A DNA stretch of 64,000 bases, from positions 1,178,001 to 1,242,000 of the forward strand of contig NZ_CP014839.1 in NCBI RefSeq assembly GCF_001931675.1. The letters run 5' to 3'. A model generated the notes under the pieces. It searched no databases. It was given only the letters and a program-made list of their open reading frames with translations, and was not told the DNA's origin. The stretch comes from Pandoraea thiooxydans (lineage in GTDB: Bacteria > Pseudomonadota > Gammaproteobacteria > Burkholderiales > Burkholderiaceae). This document shows, piece after piece, positions 44,682 through 54,772 of this stretch. The position numbers and the translations under genes were made by a program. Every line of letters begins with the position of its first letter. Positions within the stretch are counted from its first letter, which is position 1.

Positions 44682-46766
44682 GTGAAGCCGAGTTCAGCAC
44701 GTTCGTCAGCCAGGCCTATGTCGCCGTTGCCGCATCGGCAGCGGGGGTCGGTGGCGATCGTCTCGGTGATTTTCGTGATGGTGGCGGTGATTCTGGGCTT
44801 GGCGATCGACACCGGTTACGTTTTTTACGTCAAGCGCAATTTGCAGAAGGTGGCCGATCTGGCCGCGCTGGCTGGCGCGCAGAGCTTGCCGGACTGCACG
44901 CAGATTACCGCCAGCGTTCAGACGAATCTGAAGGCCAATCTGTCGGCCGCCGATTATCTGACGGTGAGTCAGGACAAGATCCAGTGCGGTACCTGGACCG
45001 CCGGCGCCCGCACCCTGAGCAGCTTCACGGCGGGCTCGACCAACGCCAACGCGGTGCTGGTCCAACTGAGCAAGAGCGTACCTTCGCTGTTTGCCGGTAT
45101 TGGCACACGGGTCGTGCAGGTCGACGCGGTGGCGCGCAGCGCGGCGCCGGTAGCCGCCTTTACGGTGGGCAGCGGGTTGCTGCGCATGGACTCGACGGGA
45201 TTGCTGCCGCAACTGCTGGCCAACATCGGTGTCGACCCTACGTCGATCGATCTGGTTTCGTACGCGGGGCTGGCCAATGCCAACATCACGCCGGCCGGTT
45301 TGCTCCAGCAACTCGGTATTTCCGTGACGGCCAACATCGACGTGGCTACGCTCAACAGCCTGGCGACCATCCAGCATCTGACCATCGGGCAGTTGCTCGA
45401 TGCGAGCAAATCCTACGTGGTGAGCCAATACGGCACTGCGAATCTGGCGGTCAGCGCGCTCTCGACGCTGCAGGCCGAGCTTGGCGTAGCGGCCTTGAAT
45501 TTGCCGATTCAACTGTTTGGCAACGGCACGACGCCCGGTATCTTCGCGAACATCACTTCGGCCAATGGAAGTCCCGACGTAGCCTCGGCGCTCAATGCGC
45601 AAGTCAATGTGCTGGACCTGGTCAACACCACACTGGGCGTGGCGACGGGTAGCGGCGCGGTGAGCATTCCGACCACCAATTTGAACGTGCTGGGATCGAG
45701 CGTGAGCGGCAATGTCAGCGTGATCCAGCCGCCGGCGATCGGCATCGGCGGCGTGGGCACCACGGCCAGCGATGCCCAGGTGCGTGTACGCCTGGATATC
45801 AGCACCAGCGGGGTACCGCTGCTCGGCAGCCTGATTAACGTGAACTTGCCGCTGATCATCGAGGTTGCGCAGTCGACCGGCACGCTCAGCCATATGTGCG
45901 AAGCGGGCCTGCCTGCCAACGAGGCGGAAATCGACGTGAGCTCGGGTGTGGCCAACCTGTGTGTGGGCTCATTCAAGAATGGGGTGCTCGATTCGCAAAG
46001 CAGCTGCGCGACGATGACCGGCCCGGCGACGATCGCGACCGTGCTGGGTTTTCCGATCAGCACCGAGGTCAATCTCAGTCTGCTCGGGCAGTCGACGACC
46101 AATCCGCCGTTTGCGGTGGGTACTACGCAAACCACCAATACCAATGTGAATCTGGGCACGACCGCCAGCAGCGTAACGAATGCGCTGTTGCTGGCGCTGA
46201 TGCATGGCATCGGCGCGACCAACCCGGTGGCGACGACCAGCCAGCAAAATCAGTTGGCGACCAATCTGGTCACCGCCCTGAATGGCGACCCGCTGACACT
46301 GAGCAAGATCAATCAGTCGCTGAGCACAGCCGAGAATCAGGTCACTGGCGTGGCCAATAGTCTCGGCAGCACGCTCACCAACGTGCTTACCCTGAACATC
46401 GGCGGGACTGTGAGCAGCGTCGACTCGCTGGTCAGTAATGTGCTCGGCACCGCCGATGCGCTGCTCAGCGGCCTGGGTAATCTGCTGGGCGACGTCACGT
46501 GCGACGCGTTATTGATTCCGTCGGCGCAGCAGGCGTGCCGGGTGACGTTCGTGCAGCCGGTGGTCGGTGCCAACAGCGGACAGAATGCGCTGACGGCTCT
46601 GTCGGGGCTGGTGCTGCAAGTGCTGCAGCCTACCTTGAACGCGCTCTCGACCTCGCTTATCCAGAACTTGCTGTTCAACGATATTCTGGGTATCAAGATC
46701 GGTGTCACGGATGTCTCGCTGCTGTCGGTCGACTGTGGCACCAATCACGTGCAACTGGTGTATTGA
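44682..46766 (+). CDS. tadG: TadG-like pilus assembly protein
   Basis: This 694-residue protein has the TadG N-terminal region ([51 protein letters not shown]), a single membrane helix with the usual downstream amphipathic segment. The long remainder is a Ser/Thr/Asn/Leu/Val-rich periplasmic region with sparse cysteines. No von Willebrand A metal site (DxSxS), common in TadG, is visible. The GTG at 44682 is preferred because TAAGG lies 8 bases before it; an ATG at 44718 lacks a ribosome site. It probably tethers or regulates the pilus at the envelope. Confidence 0.82.
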   Translation: MKPSSARSSARPMSPLPHRQRGSVAIVSVIFVMVAVILGLAIDTGYVFYVKRNLQKVADLAALAGAQSLPDCTQITASVQTNLKANLSAADYLTVSQDKIQCGTWTAGARTLSSFTAGSTNANAVLVQLSKSVPSLFAGIGTRVVQVDAVARSAAPVAAFTVGSGLLRMDSTGLLPQLLANIGVDPTSIDLVSYAGLANANITPAGLLQQLGISVTANIDVATLNSLATIQHLTIGQLLDASKSYVVSQYGTANLAVSALSTLQAELGVAALNLPIQLFGNGTTPGIFANITSANGSPDVASALNAQVNVLDLVNTTLGVATGSGAVSIPTTNLNVLGSSVSGNVSVIQPPAIGIGGVGTTASDAQVRVRLDISTSGVPLLGSLINVNLPLIIEVAQSTGTLSHMCEAGLPANEAEIDVSSGVANLCVGSFKNGVLDSQSSCATMTGPATIATVLGFPISTEVNLSLLGQSTTNPPFAVGTTQTTNTNVNLGTTASSVTNALLLALMHGIGATNPVATTSQQNQLATNLVTALNGDPLTLSKINQSLSTAENQVTGVANSLGSTLTNVLTLNIGGTVSSVDSLVSNVLGTADALLSGLGNLLGDVTCDALLIPSAQQACRVTFVQPVVGANSGQNALTALSGLVLQVLQPTLNALSTSLIQNLLFNDILGIKIGVTDVSLLSVDCGTNHVQLVY

Positions 46767-46777
46767 ATGGAAAGACA

Positions 46778-48187
46778 ATGAGTATCAAGCCGCCGCTGGA
46801 CGACCTCGACGTGTATGTATGGGAAGGCAAGTCTGACATTGCCGAGCGGGTGGCCCATTGCCTGGCGAGTTTCGACATCGACGTGATACGCGCCGATGGC
46901 CTGGAGGTGCTCCCCGAGCGGCCGGTCGCAAGGCCCGCGCTGGCGGTGGTGAGCGTGACCAATATCGATGGCAGCCGTCTTAAGGCGCGCGACTGGCAGC
47001 TCGGCCAGGGCATGCCCGTGATTTGGGTGTCGGCCGCGCCGCGCGAGAAGGACCCGCGCGTGTACCCGCCCGAATATTCGAACATACTGACCCTTGATTT
47101 CACGGGCGCCGAGTTGCGCACGCTGATCTTCAAACTCGCCGCGGAGCTGCGGTCGGCCGACGGCAAGGTGGCTCAGAGCGAGCCGCTGGTCGCGAATTCG
47201 CCGGCCATGCTTGCCTTGCTGGGCGAAGTCGACGCGTTTGCCGATTGCGATTCGAACGTGCTGATCCATGGCGAGACGGGGGTCGGCAAGGAGCGCATCG
47301 CGCGGCTGCTGCACGACAAACATCGGCGCTACGGGCAGGGCGCGTTCGTGCCGGTCAATTGCGGCGCGATTCCCGACGGTCTGTTCGAGTCGCATTTCTT
47401 CGGTCATGCCAAGGGGGCGTTCACCGGCGCGCTCTACGCGCACAAGGGTTATTTCGAGCAGGCCAACGACGGTACGCTGTTTCTGGATGAAATCGGCGAT
47501 TTGCCGCTGTACCAGCAAGTCAAGCTGCTGCGCGTGCTCGAAGACAGCGCGGTGACCCGGCTCGGGTCGGCCGCGCCGATCCAGCTGGATTTCCGGCTGG
47601 TGGCCGCCACCAACCGGAATCTTCAGGAGATGGTGCGGCAGGAGACTTTCCGGGCCGACCTGTATTATCGGCTTGCCGTGATCGAGATTCGCATCCCGAA
47701 TCTGGAAGAGCGCGGCGCAATCGATAAAATTGCCGTTTTCAACGCTTTCCTGAGCCGAGTGGCCGGGCCGGATGTCGGACAAAGTGTGCCGCAAGCGCCA
47801 CAGTGGGTGCTGGATTTGGTGGCAAATATGGTTTTTCCGGGTAATGTACGGGAGCTGCGAAATATTGCCGAACGCGTCGGGATCGTTTATCGTCAGCTCG
47901 GCGTCTGGGACGAGTCACGTATCCGGCAGATATTTGCCACGCTGGCGGCGTTGCGCGCCGGGCGCGACGCGTCGGCGCGCGAGTCGGCACAGATCGAGCC
48001 GGTGGACCGCTCGAGATGGGATCTGGCCGAGCGTCAGCGTATCGTCTCCGCGCTCGACGGCAACGGCTGGCGCCGCCAGGACACGGCGAATGCCTTGGGC
48101 ATCAGCCGCAAGGTGTTGTGGGAAAAGATGCGCAAGTATCAGATCGTCGGGGCCGACGCCGAGACCTTGAACGAGTTTGAAACGTAG
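46778..48187 (+). CDS. Sigma-54-dependent activator of the Tad cluster (VpsR/FleQ-like layout)
   Basis: This 469-residue regulator has three parts. The N-terminal domain (about 1-125) looks receiver-like, but the strand that should carry the phospho-acceptor reads [13 protein letters not shown] with no Asp at the usual place. The AAA+ domain (about 135-365) has Walker [12 protein letters not shown], the sigma-54 contact GAFTGA and Walker [13 protein letters not shown], so it should remodel sigma-54 polymerase. A Fis-type helix-turn-helix ends the protein ([36 protein letters not shown]). It is the next-to-last gene of the cluster, 11 bases after tadG, and is the likely controller of the operon or of matrix genes. 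Confidence 0.9.
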   Translation: MSIKPPLDDLDVYVWEGKSDIAERVAHCLASFDIDVIRADGLEVLPERPVARPALAVVSVTNIDGSRLKARDWQLGQGMPVIWVSAAPREKDPRVYPPEYSNILTLDFTGAELRTLIFKLAAELRSADGKVAQSEPLVANSPAMLALLGEVDAFADCDSNVLIHGETGVGKERIARLLHDKHRRYGQGAFVPVNCGAIPDGLFESHFFGHAKGAFTGALYAHKGYFEQANDGTLFLDEIGDLPLYQQVKLLRVLEDSAVTRLGSAAPIQLDFRLVAATNRNLQEMVRQETFRADLYYRLAVIEIRIPNLEERGAIDKIAVFNAFLSRVAGPDVGQSVPQAPQWVLDLVANMVFPGNVRELRNIAERVGIVYRQLGVWDESRIRQIFATLAALRAGRDASARESAQIEPVDRSRWDLAERQRIVSALDGNGWRRQDTANALGISRKVLWEKMRKYQIVGADAETLNEFET

Positions 48188-48255
48188 CGGATGTCGCGTA
48201 TATTTGCGGCGCAGCGATATCAACAAATAGACGGATAACGAGGGAACCAGAACAG

Positions 48256-49038
48256 ATGAGTGCTTTTGGGGGAAAAGGGCGCGCGGGCAGATGGATCGGT
48301 GTATTGGGTTGCATGATGTTGGCAGTGCCGTTGGCTGCCGTGGCGCAGTCGGCAAGCCGCGCGCAGGCGACTGCGGTGGTGCCGTTGGCTCAGGCCCAGG
48401 CAGGCTCGGTCGCTCCGCTGGCTCAAACGAGCGCCACTGACGCCGCCCCGGCCGCGGCGCCGTCCGGCGCGGTCCAGGAACTGCAGGCGTTGATCAAGCA
48501 GCACGAATTGAGCGAGCTGCGCACCACCTACAATGGCAAATACGGCGCCAGCCTGCTGTTTCATCCGGGCACACTGACTTATTACGTGGCGTTGTTTCAC
48601 GATGGCCAGTTCTGGCGGGTAGCCAAGCTGACTGACGCCGCGCGCAGCGAGGCGCTCTATCATGATTTCGTGGAGCAGACGGTCAAACTGTCCCAGGTCG
48701 AGATTCGCCGCATCCTGCTCGATGCACAAAATGCTCATATCGCGCAGTTGATGGCGGCCAATGAAAGTCGACTGGCCGGTTTGCAGACCGACCTGAGCAT
48801 CCAGCGGCGACAGGAAGCCGCACTGGCGCAGAATCATCAGGAAGTCGCCGAGCAGGCTGCCGCTCTCGATGCCGAGCGTAACGCGGCCCAAGCCCGGCTG
48901 GCCAAGGTCCAGCAGCAGATCCGCTTGCTCGAGCATCAGCAGAATTCGGCTGATTTGAAGGCGGTGCAAGACATTCAGCGGCACAAATCCTATGCTGAAA
49001 TAAAGAAAGGGTCCAAACGCCACGCCGTTTCCGAGTAA
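48256..49038 (+). CDS. DUF2968 exported coiled-coil protein
   Basis: This 260-residue protein has a signal peptide (IGVLGCMMLAVPLAAVAQ) and an Ala/Thr/Gln-rich linker. The DUF2968 domain follows (ELSELRTTYNGKYGASLLFHPGTLTYYVALFHDGQFWRVAKLTD...LYHDFVEQTVKLSQVEIRRILLDA). A long C-terminal coiled coil comes last (LQTDLSIQRRQEAALAQNHQEVAEQAAALDAERNAAQARLAKVQQQIRLLEHQQ). The family is of unknown function and is often found in beta-proteobacteria near Tad genes. It lies 68 bases after the sigma-54 activator and probably ends the cluster. Confidence 0.85.
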   Translation: MSAFGGKGRAGRWIGVLGCMMLAVPLAAVAQSASRAQATAVVPLAQAQAGSVAPLAQTSATDAAPAAAPSGAVQELQALIKQHELSELRTTYNGKYGASLLFHPGTLTYYVALFHDGQFWRVAKLTDAARSEALYHDFVEQTVKLSQVEIRRILLDAQNAHIAQLMAANESRLAGLQTDLSIQRRQEAALAQNHQEVAEQAAALDAERNAAQARLAKVQQQIRLLEHQQNSADLKAVQDIQRHKSYAEIKKGSKRHAVSE

Positions 49039-49144
49039 GGGTTTCGGGACGCCGGTTGGGCGATGTATAGTGGCTGCGAACTGCGGGGGCGGTTAGAATA
49101 GCGCCGTTTGTGCGGTGCAAAAAATCGACTACCACCAACTTGTC

Positions 49145-51037
49145 ATGACGCAAACCCAACGACACGGGCCCGGCCCGCAAGCTTTGCCCGCAGTAATCAT
49201 CGCCGCCATAGGCGTGGTGTTTGGCGATATTGGCACGAGCCCGTTGTATGCGCTAAAGGAATGCTTCGATAAGCATCACGGCATTCCATTCAGCGACAGC
49301 TCGGTATTCGGCATCATCTCGCTGCTGTTCTGGGCCCTGATGATCGTCGTTTCGATCAAGTACGTCCTGTTCGTGATGCGTGCCGACAACAAGGGCGAGG
49401 GTGGGGTGCTGGCCTTGATGGCGCTGAGCCTGCGCAGCGTGCGGGCGGGCGGGCGCCTCGCCGGCATCCTGATGATGCTGGGAATTTTCGGCGCTTGCAT
49501 GTTCTATGGCGATGCGGTCATCACGCCAGCCATTTCCGTCATTTCGGCCGTCGAGGGGCTGGAGATCGCGGCGCCGTCGCTGACCGAATATGTCATTCCG
49601 ATCACCCTGGCGATTCTGGTTCTGCTGTTCTCGATGCAAAAATCCGGTACGGCCAAGGTCGGCAGCCTGTTCGGGCCGATCATGCTGGTGTGGTTTGCCG
49701 TGCTTGCAATTCTCGGCATCTACAACATTGCGCAAGCGCCGGCCATCATCAAGGCCTTGAGCCCGCACTATGCGATCGAGTTCATGCTGCGACACGCGTT
49801 GCAGGCGTATTTCGTGCTGGGATCGGTGTTCCTGGTGGTAACGGGGGCTGAAGCGCTGTATGCCGACATGGGGCATTTCGGTGCCCGGTCGATCCGTTTT
49901 GCATGGTACGGCCTTGTGTTCCCCTCGCTGGTGCTGAATTATTTTGGGCAGGGCGCACTGCTGTTGAATCACCCGAAAGCCGTTCAGAATCCGTTTTTCC
50001 TGATGGCCCCCGACTGGGCGCTGATACCACTGGTGGTGGTGTCGACCATCGCCACCGTGATCGCGTCGCAAGCAGTGATTTCGGGGGCCTTCTCGCTGAC
50101 CAACCAGGCGATTCAACTGGGTTACGTGCCGCGCATGAAGATCCAGCATACCTCCGAGCATGAAATCGGCCAGATCTATATGCCGGTCATCAACTGGATG
50201 CTGCTGTTCGTGATCATTTGGATCGTGCTGGCCTTCAAGAGCTCGACCAATTTGGCGGCGGCCTATGGCATTGCCGTGACGACCACAATGGTGATCACGA
50301 CCATTCTGGCCTGCGTGGTGATGGTGAAGGTGTGGAATTGGAACAAGCTTCTGGTGGCGCTGATCATCTCCGGATTCCTGATCGTCGATTTCGCCTTTTT
50401 CAGCGCGAACCTGATCAAGGTCGAGGAGGGCGGCTGGCTGCCGCTGGCGCTCGGCGGCTTTATCTTCTTCCTGCTGGTGACCTGGCATACGGGCCGCATG
50501 CTCGTGCGCGAGCGCACCGCGGTCGACGGTATTCCGCTCAAGCCGTTCGTCGAGGGACTGCTGGCCCATCCGCCGCATCGCGTACAGGGCACGGCGATTT
50601 ATCTCACCGGCGGCAATACGCTGGTGCCGGTCAGTCTGTTGCATAACCTGAAGCACAATCGCATTTTGCATGAGCGGACGATCTTCATGACCATCCGCAC
50701 GCTCGACGTGCCCTATGTGGAAGATGCGGAGCGCATCGAGATAAAAGACCTCGGCGGCGGCCTGCACAGCGTGGTGGCGGCGTTCGGCTTCAACGAAACG
50801 CCCGATGTCAAGGATGTGCTGCGTTTGCTCGAAGAGTATGCCGGCATGACGTTCGACCTGATGGATACGTCGTTCTTCCTGGCCCGCGAGACCGTCGTGC
50901 CGACCAAGCTGCCGGGCATGTCGATATGGCGCGAACGTATTTTCGCCTGGATGCATCAAAACGCCGCAAAGCCGACGGATTTCTTTAGCATTCCGGCCAA
51001 TCGCGTGGTCGAGCTCGGCACCAAGATCGAAATCTGA
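49145..51037 (+). CDS. kup: Low-affinity potassium transporter Kup
   Basis: This is a 630-residue KUP/HAK/KT-family K+/H+ symporter with about twelve membrane helices. Family landmarks are [18 protein letters not shown] near the N-terminus, [36 protein letters not shown], and [11 protein letters not shown]-like [20 protein letters not shown]. The C-terminal cytoplasmic domain follows (about 470-630). The ATG at 49145 is chosen; a GTG at 49115 in frame is possible. Neither has a strong ribosome site. A TAGAAT box lies at about 49094-49099 without a good -35 partner. Confidence 0.95.
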   Translation: MTQTQRHGPGPQALPAVIIAAIGVVFGDIGTSPLYALKECFDKHHGIPFSDSSVFGIISLLFWALMIVVSIKYVLFVMRADNKGEGGVLALMALSLRSVRAGGRLAGILMMLGIFGACMFYGDAVITPAISVISAVEGLEIAAPSLTEYVIPITLAILVLLFSMQKSGTAKVGSLFGPIMLVWFAVLAILGIYNIAQAPAIIKALSPHYAIEFMLRHALQAYFVLGSVFLVVTGAEALYADMGHFGARSIRFAWYGLVFPSLVLNYFGQGALLLNHPKAVQNPFFLMAPDWALIPLVVVSTIATVIASQAVISGAFSLTNQAIQLGYVPRMKIQHTSEHEIGQIYMPVINWMLLFVIIWIVLAFKSSTNLAAAYGIAVTTTMVITTILACVVMVKVWNWNKLLVALIISGFLIVDFAFFSANLIKVEEGGWLPLALGGFIFFLLVTWHTGRMLVRERTAVDGIPLKPFVEGLLAHPPHRVQGTAIYLTGGNTLVPVSLLHNLKHNRILHERTIFMTIRTLDVPYVEDAERIEIKDLGGGLHSVVAAFGFNETPDVKDVLRLLEEYAGMTFDLMDTSFFLARETVVPTKLPGMSIWRERIFAWMHQNAAKPTDFFSIPANRVVELGTKIEI

Positions 51038-51047
51038 GCGAGCGCAT

Positions 51048-51077
51048 CGCCGCCTGCTTTCGCGGCGTTTGCGCTTT
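51048..51077 (+). terminator. Terminator candidate after kup
   Basis: CGCCGC (51048-51053) pairs with GCGGCG (51062-51067), followed by TTTGCGCTTTT. The stem is only 6 bp but GC-rich and the T content after it is fair. Confidence 0.45.
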
Positions 51078-51088
51078 TGCTGCGGTAG

Positions 51089-51123
51089 ACTGTGCACTTC
51101 TCATCCTATGCAGAGTGCACAGT
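51089..51123 (+). promoter_or_regulatory. Perfect 10-base inverted repeat abutting the OPT gene start
   Basis: ACTGTGCACT (51089-51098) and AGTGCACAGT (51114-51123) are perfect reverse complements with a 15-base spacer. The second arm ends at the base just before the ATG at 51124. In RNA it would fold into a hairpin occupying the place of the ribosome site. As DNA it is a two-half-site operator candidate, each arm containing the palindrome GTGCAC. Confidence 0.65.
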
Positions 51124-53211
51124 ATGACTACCGATCGCATATCCGATGATATTTCGCTACCCGAACTGACCTTGCGGGGCATCGTTCTGGGGGCCTTGCT
51201 CACCGTCGTATTCACCGCTTCCAACATCTATCTCGGCCTGAAAGTCGGCCTGACCTTCTCCTCCGCGATTCCGGCCGCCGTGATCTCCATGGCGGTACTG
51301 CGGATGTTCAGTAGCGCGAACATTCTCGAAAACAATATGGTGCAGACCCAGGCGTCTGCGGCGGGAACCCTGTCGTCGATCATCTTTATCCTGCCGGGTC
51401 TGGTGATGATGGGCTACTGGCAGGGCTTTCCATTTTGGCAAACCTTCGGCATCTGCGCCGCAGGCGGCATGTTGGGCGTCATGTTCACGATCCCTTTGCG
51501 CCACGCAATGGTGGTGCAAAGCGACCTGCCTTACCCGGAAGGGGTAGCGGCGGCGGAAATCCTGCGGATCGGCAGCGACCATGCCGCCGGTGCGGAAGGC
51601 GGCACGATTGCCACGGCCGAAGCGGGCGCCGGGCGCAAGACTGCCGGGTCCGGCGTCAAGGATATTGCCGCCGGCGGCGTGGTGTCGGCGTTGATGGCAT
51701 TTGCAACCGGCGGACTGCGGATCTTCGCCGACAGCATCAGCGGCTGGTTTTCGGTCGGCTCGGCGGTGTTCCGACTGCCGCTGGGTTTCTCGCTGGCGCT
51801 GGTCGGCGCCGGGTATCTGATCGGCATCGTGGCAGGCATCGCCATGTTGATCGGCCTGCTGATTTCCTGGGGCCTCGCTGTGCCGATCCTGACCGCCGGC
51901 GCGACCATGCCGCCGGGCATGTCGATCGCCAAGTTCGCCACCGGACTGTGGAGCACTCAAGTACGGTTTCTGGGGGCGGGCGTCATCGGTATCGCAGCCA
52001 TCTGGACGCTGGCCACACTCTTCAAGCCGATGGTGGCCGGGGTCAGGACCTCGTTCGCAGCGCTGCGCGACGCGGGTGGCGCAGGCCGGATGGGTGGCGG
52101 CGGGCCGCGCACGCAGCGCGACCTGTCGCCGCGCTGGATCATCGTCATTACGCTGGCGTTGGTCGCCGCGCTGGCCGTGGTGTTCGGGGCCTTCCTCTCG
52201 GATGTGCCGTTGACCTCCGGGGTCATCGCCAGTCTGGTGATCTATGGAGTGATTTTCGCGTTCGTCTTCGGTTTTCTGATCGCTGCGGCGTGCGGCTACA
52301 TGGCTGGACTGGTGGGCTCCTCCGCCAGTCCGATTTCGGGTATCGGGATCGTTGCGGTGATTCTGGTCTCGCTGCTGTTGCTGGCAATCGGGCAAGCCAA
52401 CGGCATGCTGCATGACCCGGCGGGCAGGCGTTTGGCGATTGCACTTGCCATTTTCACGACGTCGGCCGTGGTGGCGGTGGCGACGATCTCCAACGACAAT
52501 TTGCAGGACCTGAAAACCGGCTGGCTGGTGGGCGCGACGCCCTGGCGGCAGCAGGTGGCATTGCTGATCGGTTGCGTGGTTGGAGCGCTGGTGATTCCAC
52601 CGATTCTCGTGCTGCTTTATAACGCCTATGGTTTTGCCGGCGCGCTGCCGCATGCCGGCATGGACCCGGGGCAGGCGCTGTCAGCACCGCAGGCCACGCT
52701 GATGACGGCCATCGCCATGGGCATTTTCACGCACAAATTGAACTGGACCATGATCGTGACGGGGCTGCTGATCGGCGTGGTGCTTATCGTCATCGATCTC
52801 CTGCTCAAGCGGCGCCAGGAGCGCAGCGGGGGCGTGGCGCGTTTGCCCGTGTTGGCCGTGGGTATCGGCATTTACCTGCCGCCCACCATCAGCGCGCCGC
52901 TGGTGATTGGCGCGGTCATTGCCTGGCTGCTCGAGCGACGCCTGCGGCGCGGCGCGGTGGCGGCCGGGGTTGCGTACGATCAATACGCCGCTCATGCGAA
53001 CCGGCGCGGCGTGCTGATCGCCTCTGGCCTGATCGTTGGAGAGAGTCTGGTTGGCGTGATATTGGCCGGGGTCATCGGCGTGAGCGGCAGCAGTGCGCCG
53101 CTGGCGATCGTGGGCGCGGGATTCGCGCCGACCGCCGAATGGCTCGGCCTGCTGGTGTTCGCCGGCGTATGCTGGTGGTTCAGCCGGCGCACGCTGGCCG
53201 CAGCAGGGTAA
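51124..53211 (+). CDS. OPT-family oligopeptide or metal-chelate transporter
   Basis: This is a 695-residue inner-membrane transporter of the OPT family, with about fourteen to sixteen membrane segments. The opening LPELTLRGIVLGALLTVVFTASNIYLGLKVGLTFSSAIPAAVISM and the segments NNMVQTQASAAGTLSSIIFILPG and SDLPYPEGVAAAEILRIG are typical. Bacterial members move short peptides or metal-siderophore complexes; the substrate here is unknown. A GTG at 51115 in frame is possible, but would lie inside the inverted repeat. No Shine-Dalgarno sequence is visible at 51124. The gene is convergent with the MFS exporter. Confidence 0.92.
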   Translation: MTTDRISDDISLPELTLRGIVLGALLTVVFTASNIYLGLKVGLTFSSAIPAAVISMAVLRMFSSANILENNMVQTQASAAGTLSSIIFILPGLVMMGYWQGFPFWQTFGICAAGGMLGVMFTIPLRHAMVVQSDLPYPEGVAAAEILRIGSDHAAGAEGGTIATAEAGAGRKTAGSGVKDIAAGGVVSALMAFATGGLRIFADSISGWFSVGSAVFRLPLGFSLALVGAGYLIGIVAGIAMLIGLLISWGLAVPILTAGATMPPGMSIAKFATGLWSTQVRFLGAGVIGIAAIWTLATLFKPMVAGVRTSFAALRDAGGAGRMGGGGPRTQRDLSPRWIIVITLALVAALAVVFGAFLSDVPLTSGVIASLVIYGVIFAFVFGFLIAAACGYMAGLVGSSASPISGIGIVAVILVSLLLLAIGQANGMLHDPAGRRLAIALAIFTTSAVVAVATISNDNLQDLKTGWLVGATPWRQQVALLIGCVVGALVIPPILVLLYNAYGFAGALPHAGMDPGQALSAPQATLMTAIAMGIFTHKLNWTMIVTGLLIGVVLIVIDLLLKRRQERSGGVARLPVLAVGIGIYLPPTISAPLVIGAVIAWLLERRLRRGAVAAGVAYDQYAAHANRRGVLIASGLIVGESLVGVILAGVIGVSGSSAPLAIVGAGFAPTAEWLGLLVFAGVCWWFSRRTLAAAG

Positions 53212-53242
53212 GCAGGCGGCGGTCGCTGTTGCTCCGCGCCTG

Positions 53243-54655
53243 TTACGCGTGCAACCGGATGTACCGGGTGACCAACAGCACGGCGCATGCGTAGGCCAGG
53301 CCGATGATGCCGAAGGTGATGGGCAGCGCGTGCGGCCAGCTGGGTACCGTGTGCAATACCGCGCCCATCGCCGCGACGCCGATCAGCGCACCAATTTGAC
53401 GATTGGCGTTGAGCGAGGCCGCGGCGATGTTGGCGTGTGCCTGACCGGCCACATGCATGACGGTCGCCGTCATCGCCGGCACGGCGATGCCCACGCCGAA
53501 GTTCGCCAGCGCCGCGCCCAGCGCAAACCATCCGTATGGCAGCTGCGCGCCGCAGGCGGCCAGCAGCAATGACAGGACCGCCGAGCCGAGCAATCCCCAC
53601 AGCATGGGCGAGCGGGCGCCCCAGCGGGCGGTAATGCGGCTCGACAGCAGGTTGCCGACCGTAAACACCGCCATGAGCGGTAGCAGATCGACGCCGGTGT
53701 GCCAGGCGTCGGTGCCGCGCGCCTGTTGCAGAAACAGGCTGAAGAGGAACAGTTGGCCGAACGCACCCAGATTGATCAGGAATCCGATCGCATTGGCCGC
53801 TGGAAAACGGCTGTCGTGAAACAGCGCGCGCGGCACGACCGGCGTGGCGTCGCGACGCTCGCGTACGACGAAGGCCGCTATCGCAATTGCGGCCAATGAG
53901 AGCGCGGCAATGATCGGTGCCGATCGCCAACCCAACGGCGCTCCCTCGATCAAAGCGAAGGCCAGGGCTGCCAGGCCGGTCACGCCCAGTGCGTGGCTGG
54001 CGGGATTGAGCGCCTGGGCGTGCCGTGGCGACGGGGCAATGCACCAGCGCGTAAGCAGCAGCCCAACGATACCGATCGGCACATTGAGCCAGAAAATGCT
54101 GCGCCAGCCGAGCGAAGCCACCAGCACCCCGCCCACCATCGGCCCCATGGCCGCGGCCACCGATACGATCGCCGACCACAGGCCGAGCACTTTGATGCGC
54201 ACCGCATTATCGGGATAGGCCTGGCTGAGCAGGCTCAGCGAGCTCGGCATGAACAGCGCCGCACCTACGCCCTGGAGCAGCCGCGCGCCGATCAGGGCAT
54301 TGCCGCTGGGCGCCACGCCGCATAGCAGCGAGGCGACGATGAACAGTGCCAGTCCTGCCATGTAGACGGTTCGCGCGCCGAAGCGGTTGGCCAGCGCGCC
54401 GCCCACCAGCAGCAAGGCGGCGAATGTCAGGGTATAGCCATCGACCACCCAGACCAGGCCCGCGAGCTGAATCGACAGACTGCGCTGGATGTGAGTCAAG
54501 GCGACGTTCACGACCGTGACGTCGAGCATCGCCATCACGAAACCCAGTGCGACGGTGATCAATGGCCAGGCGCTCTGGCGGGCGGCGTTCGCCGAACGAG
54601 CTGCGGCGGGGGCGGCAGCAGCGGTGGCGGCGGTGGGGCAGCAGTCGTTGGACAT
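53243..54655 (-). CDS. MFS drug exporter, DHA2 (EmrB/QacA) type
   Basis: This is a 470-residue, fourteen-helix efflux protein. The N-terminal motif MLDVTVVNVALTHIQRSL (motif D1 of DHA2) is visible, followed by WVVDGYTLTFAALLLVGGALANRFGARTVYMAGL (motif A), LLQGVGAALFMPSSLSLL and the antiporter motif C-like GPMVGGVLVASLGWRSIFWLNVPIG. The start at 54655 (MSNDCCPTA) has an AAGGAG site; the frame extends a little upstream. It is divergent from the LysR regulator at 54773, its likely controller. Substrate unknown. Confidence 0.92.
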   Translation of the reverse strand: MSNDCCPTAATAAAAPAAARSANAARQSAWPLITVALGFVMAMLDVTVVNVALTHIQRSLSIQLAGLVWVVDGYTLTFAALLLVGGALANRFGARTVYMAGLALFIVASLLCGVAPSGNALIGARLLQGVGAALFMPSSLSLLSQAYPDNAVRIKVLGLWSAIVSVAAAMGPMVGGVLVASLGWRSIFWLNVPIGIVGLLLTRWCIAPSPRHAQALNPASHALGVTGLAALAFALIEGAPLGWRSAPIIAALSLAAIAIAAFVVRERRDATPVVPRALFHDSRFPAANAIGFLINLGAFGQLFLFSLFLQQARGTDAWHTGVDLLPLMAVFTVGNLLSSRITARWGARSPMLWGLLGSAVLSLLLAACGAQLPYGWFALGAALANFGVGIAVPAMTATVMHVAGQAHANIAAASLNANRQIGALIGVAAMGAVLHTVPSWPHALPITFGIIGLAYACAVLLVTRYIRLHA

Positions 54656-54772
54656 GATGGCAACTCCTTGGGAGGTTGACCGCGAGGGGCGAGAAGTCGC
54701 CATCATAAAGACTTCTGTTGATGCAAAAAAGCGATAAAATCGCGGCGATCAAATGCAAAAATGCATCATGCC

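Noticed and set aside
44682-46766. Possible homology between TadG and the repeat lipoproteins
   Set aside because: Both are rich in Gly, Ser, Thr and Leu, but no shared motif such as TNGLGQLG or PLAPVTG is present in TadG.
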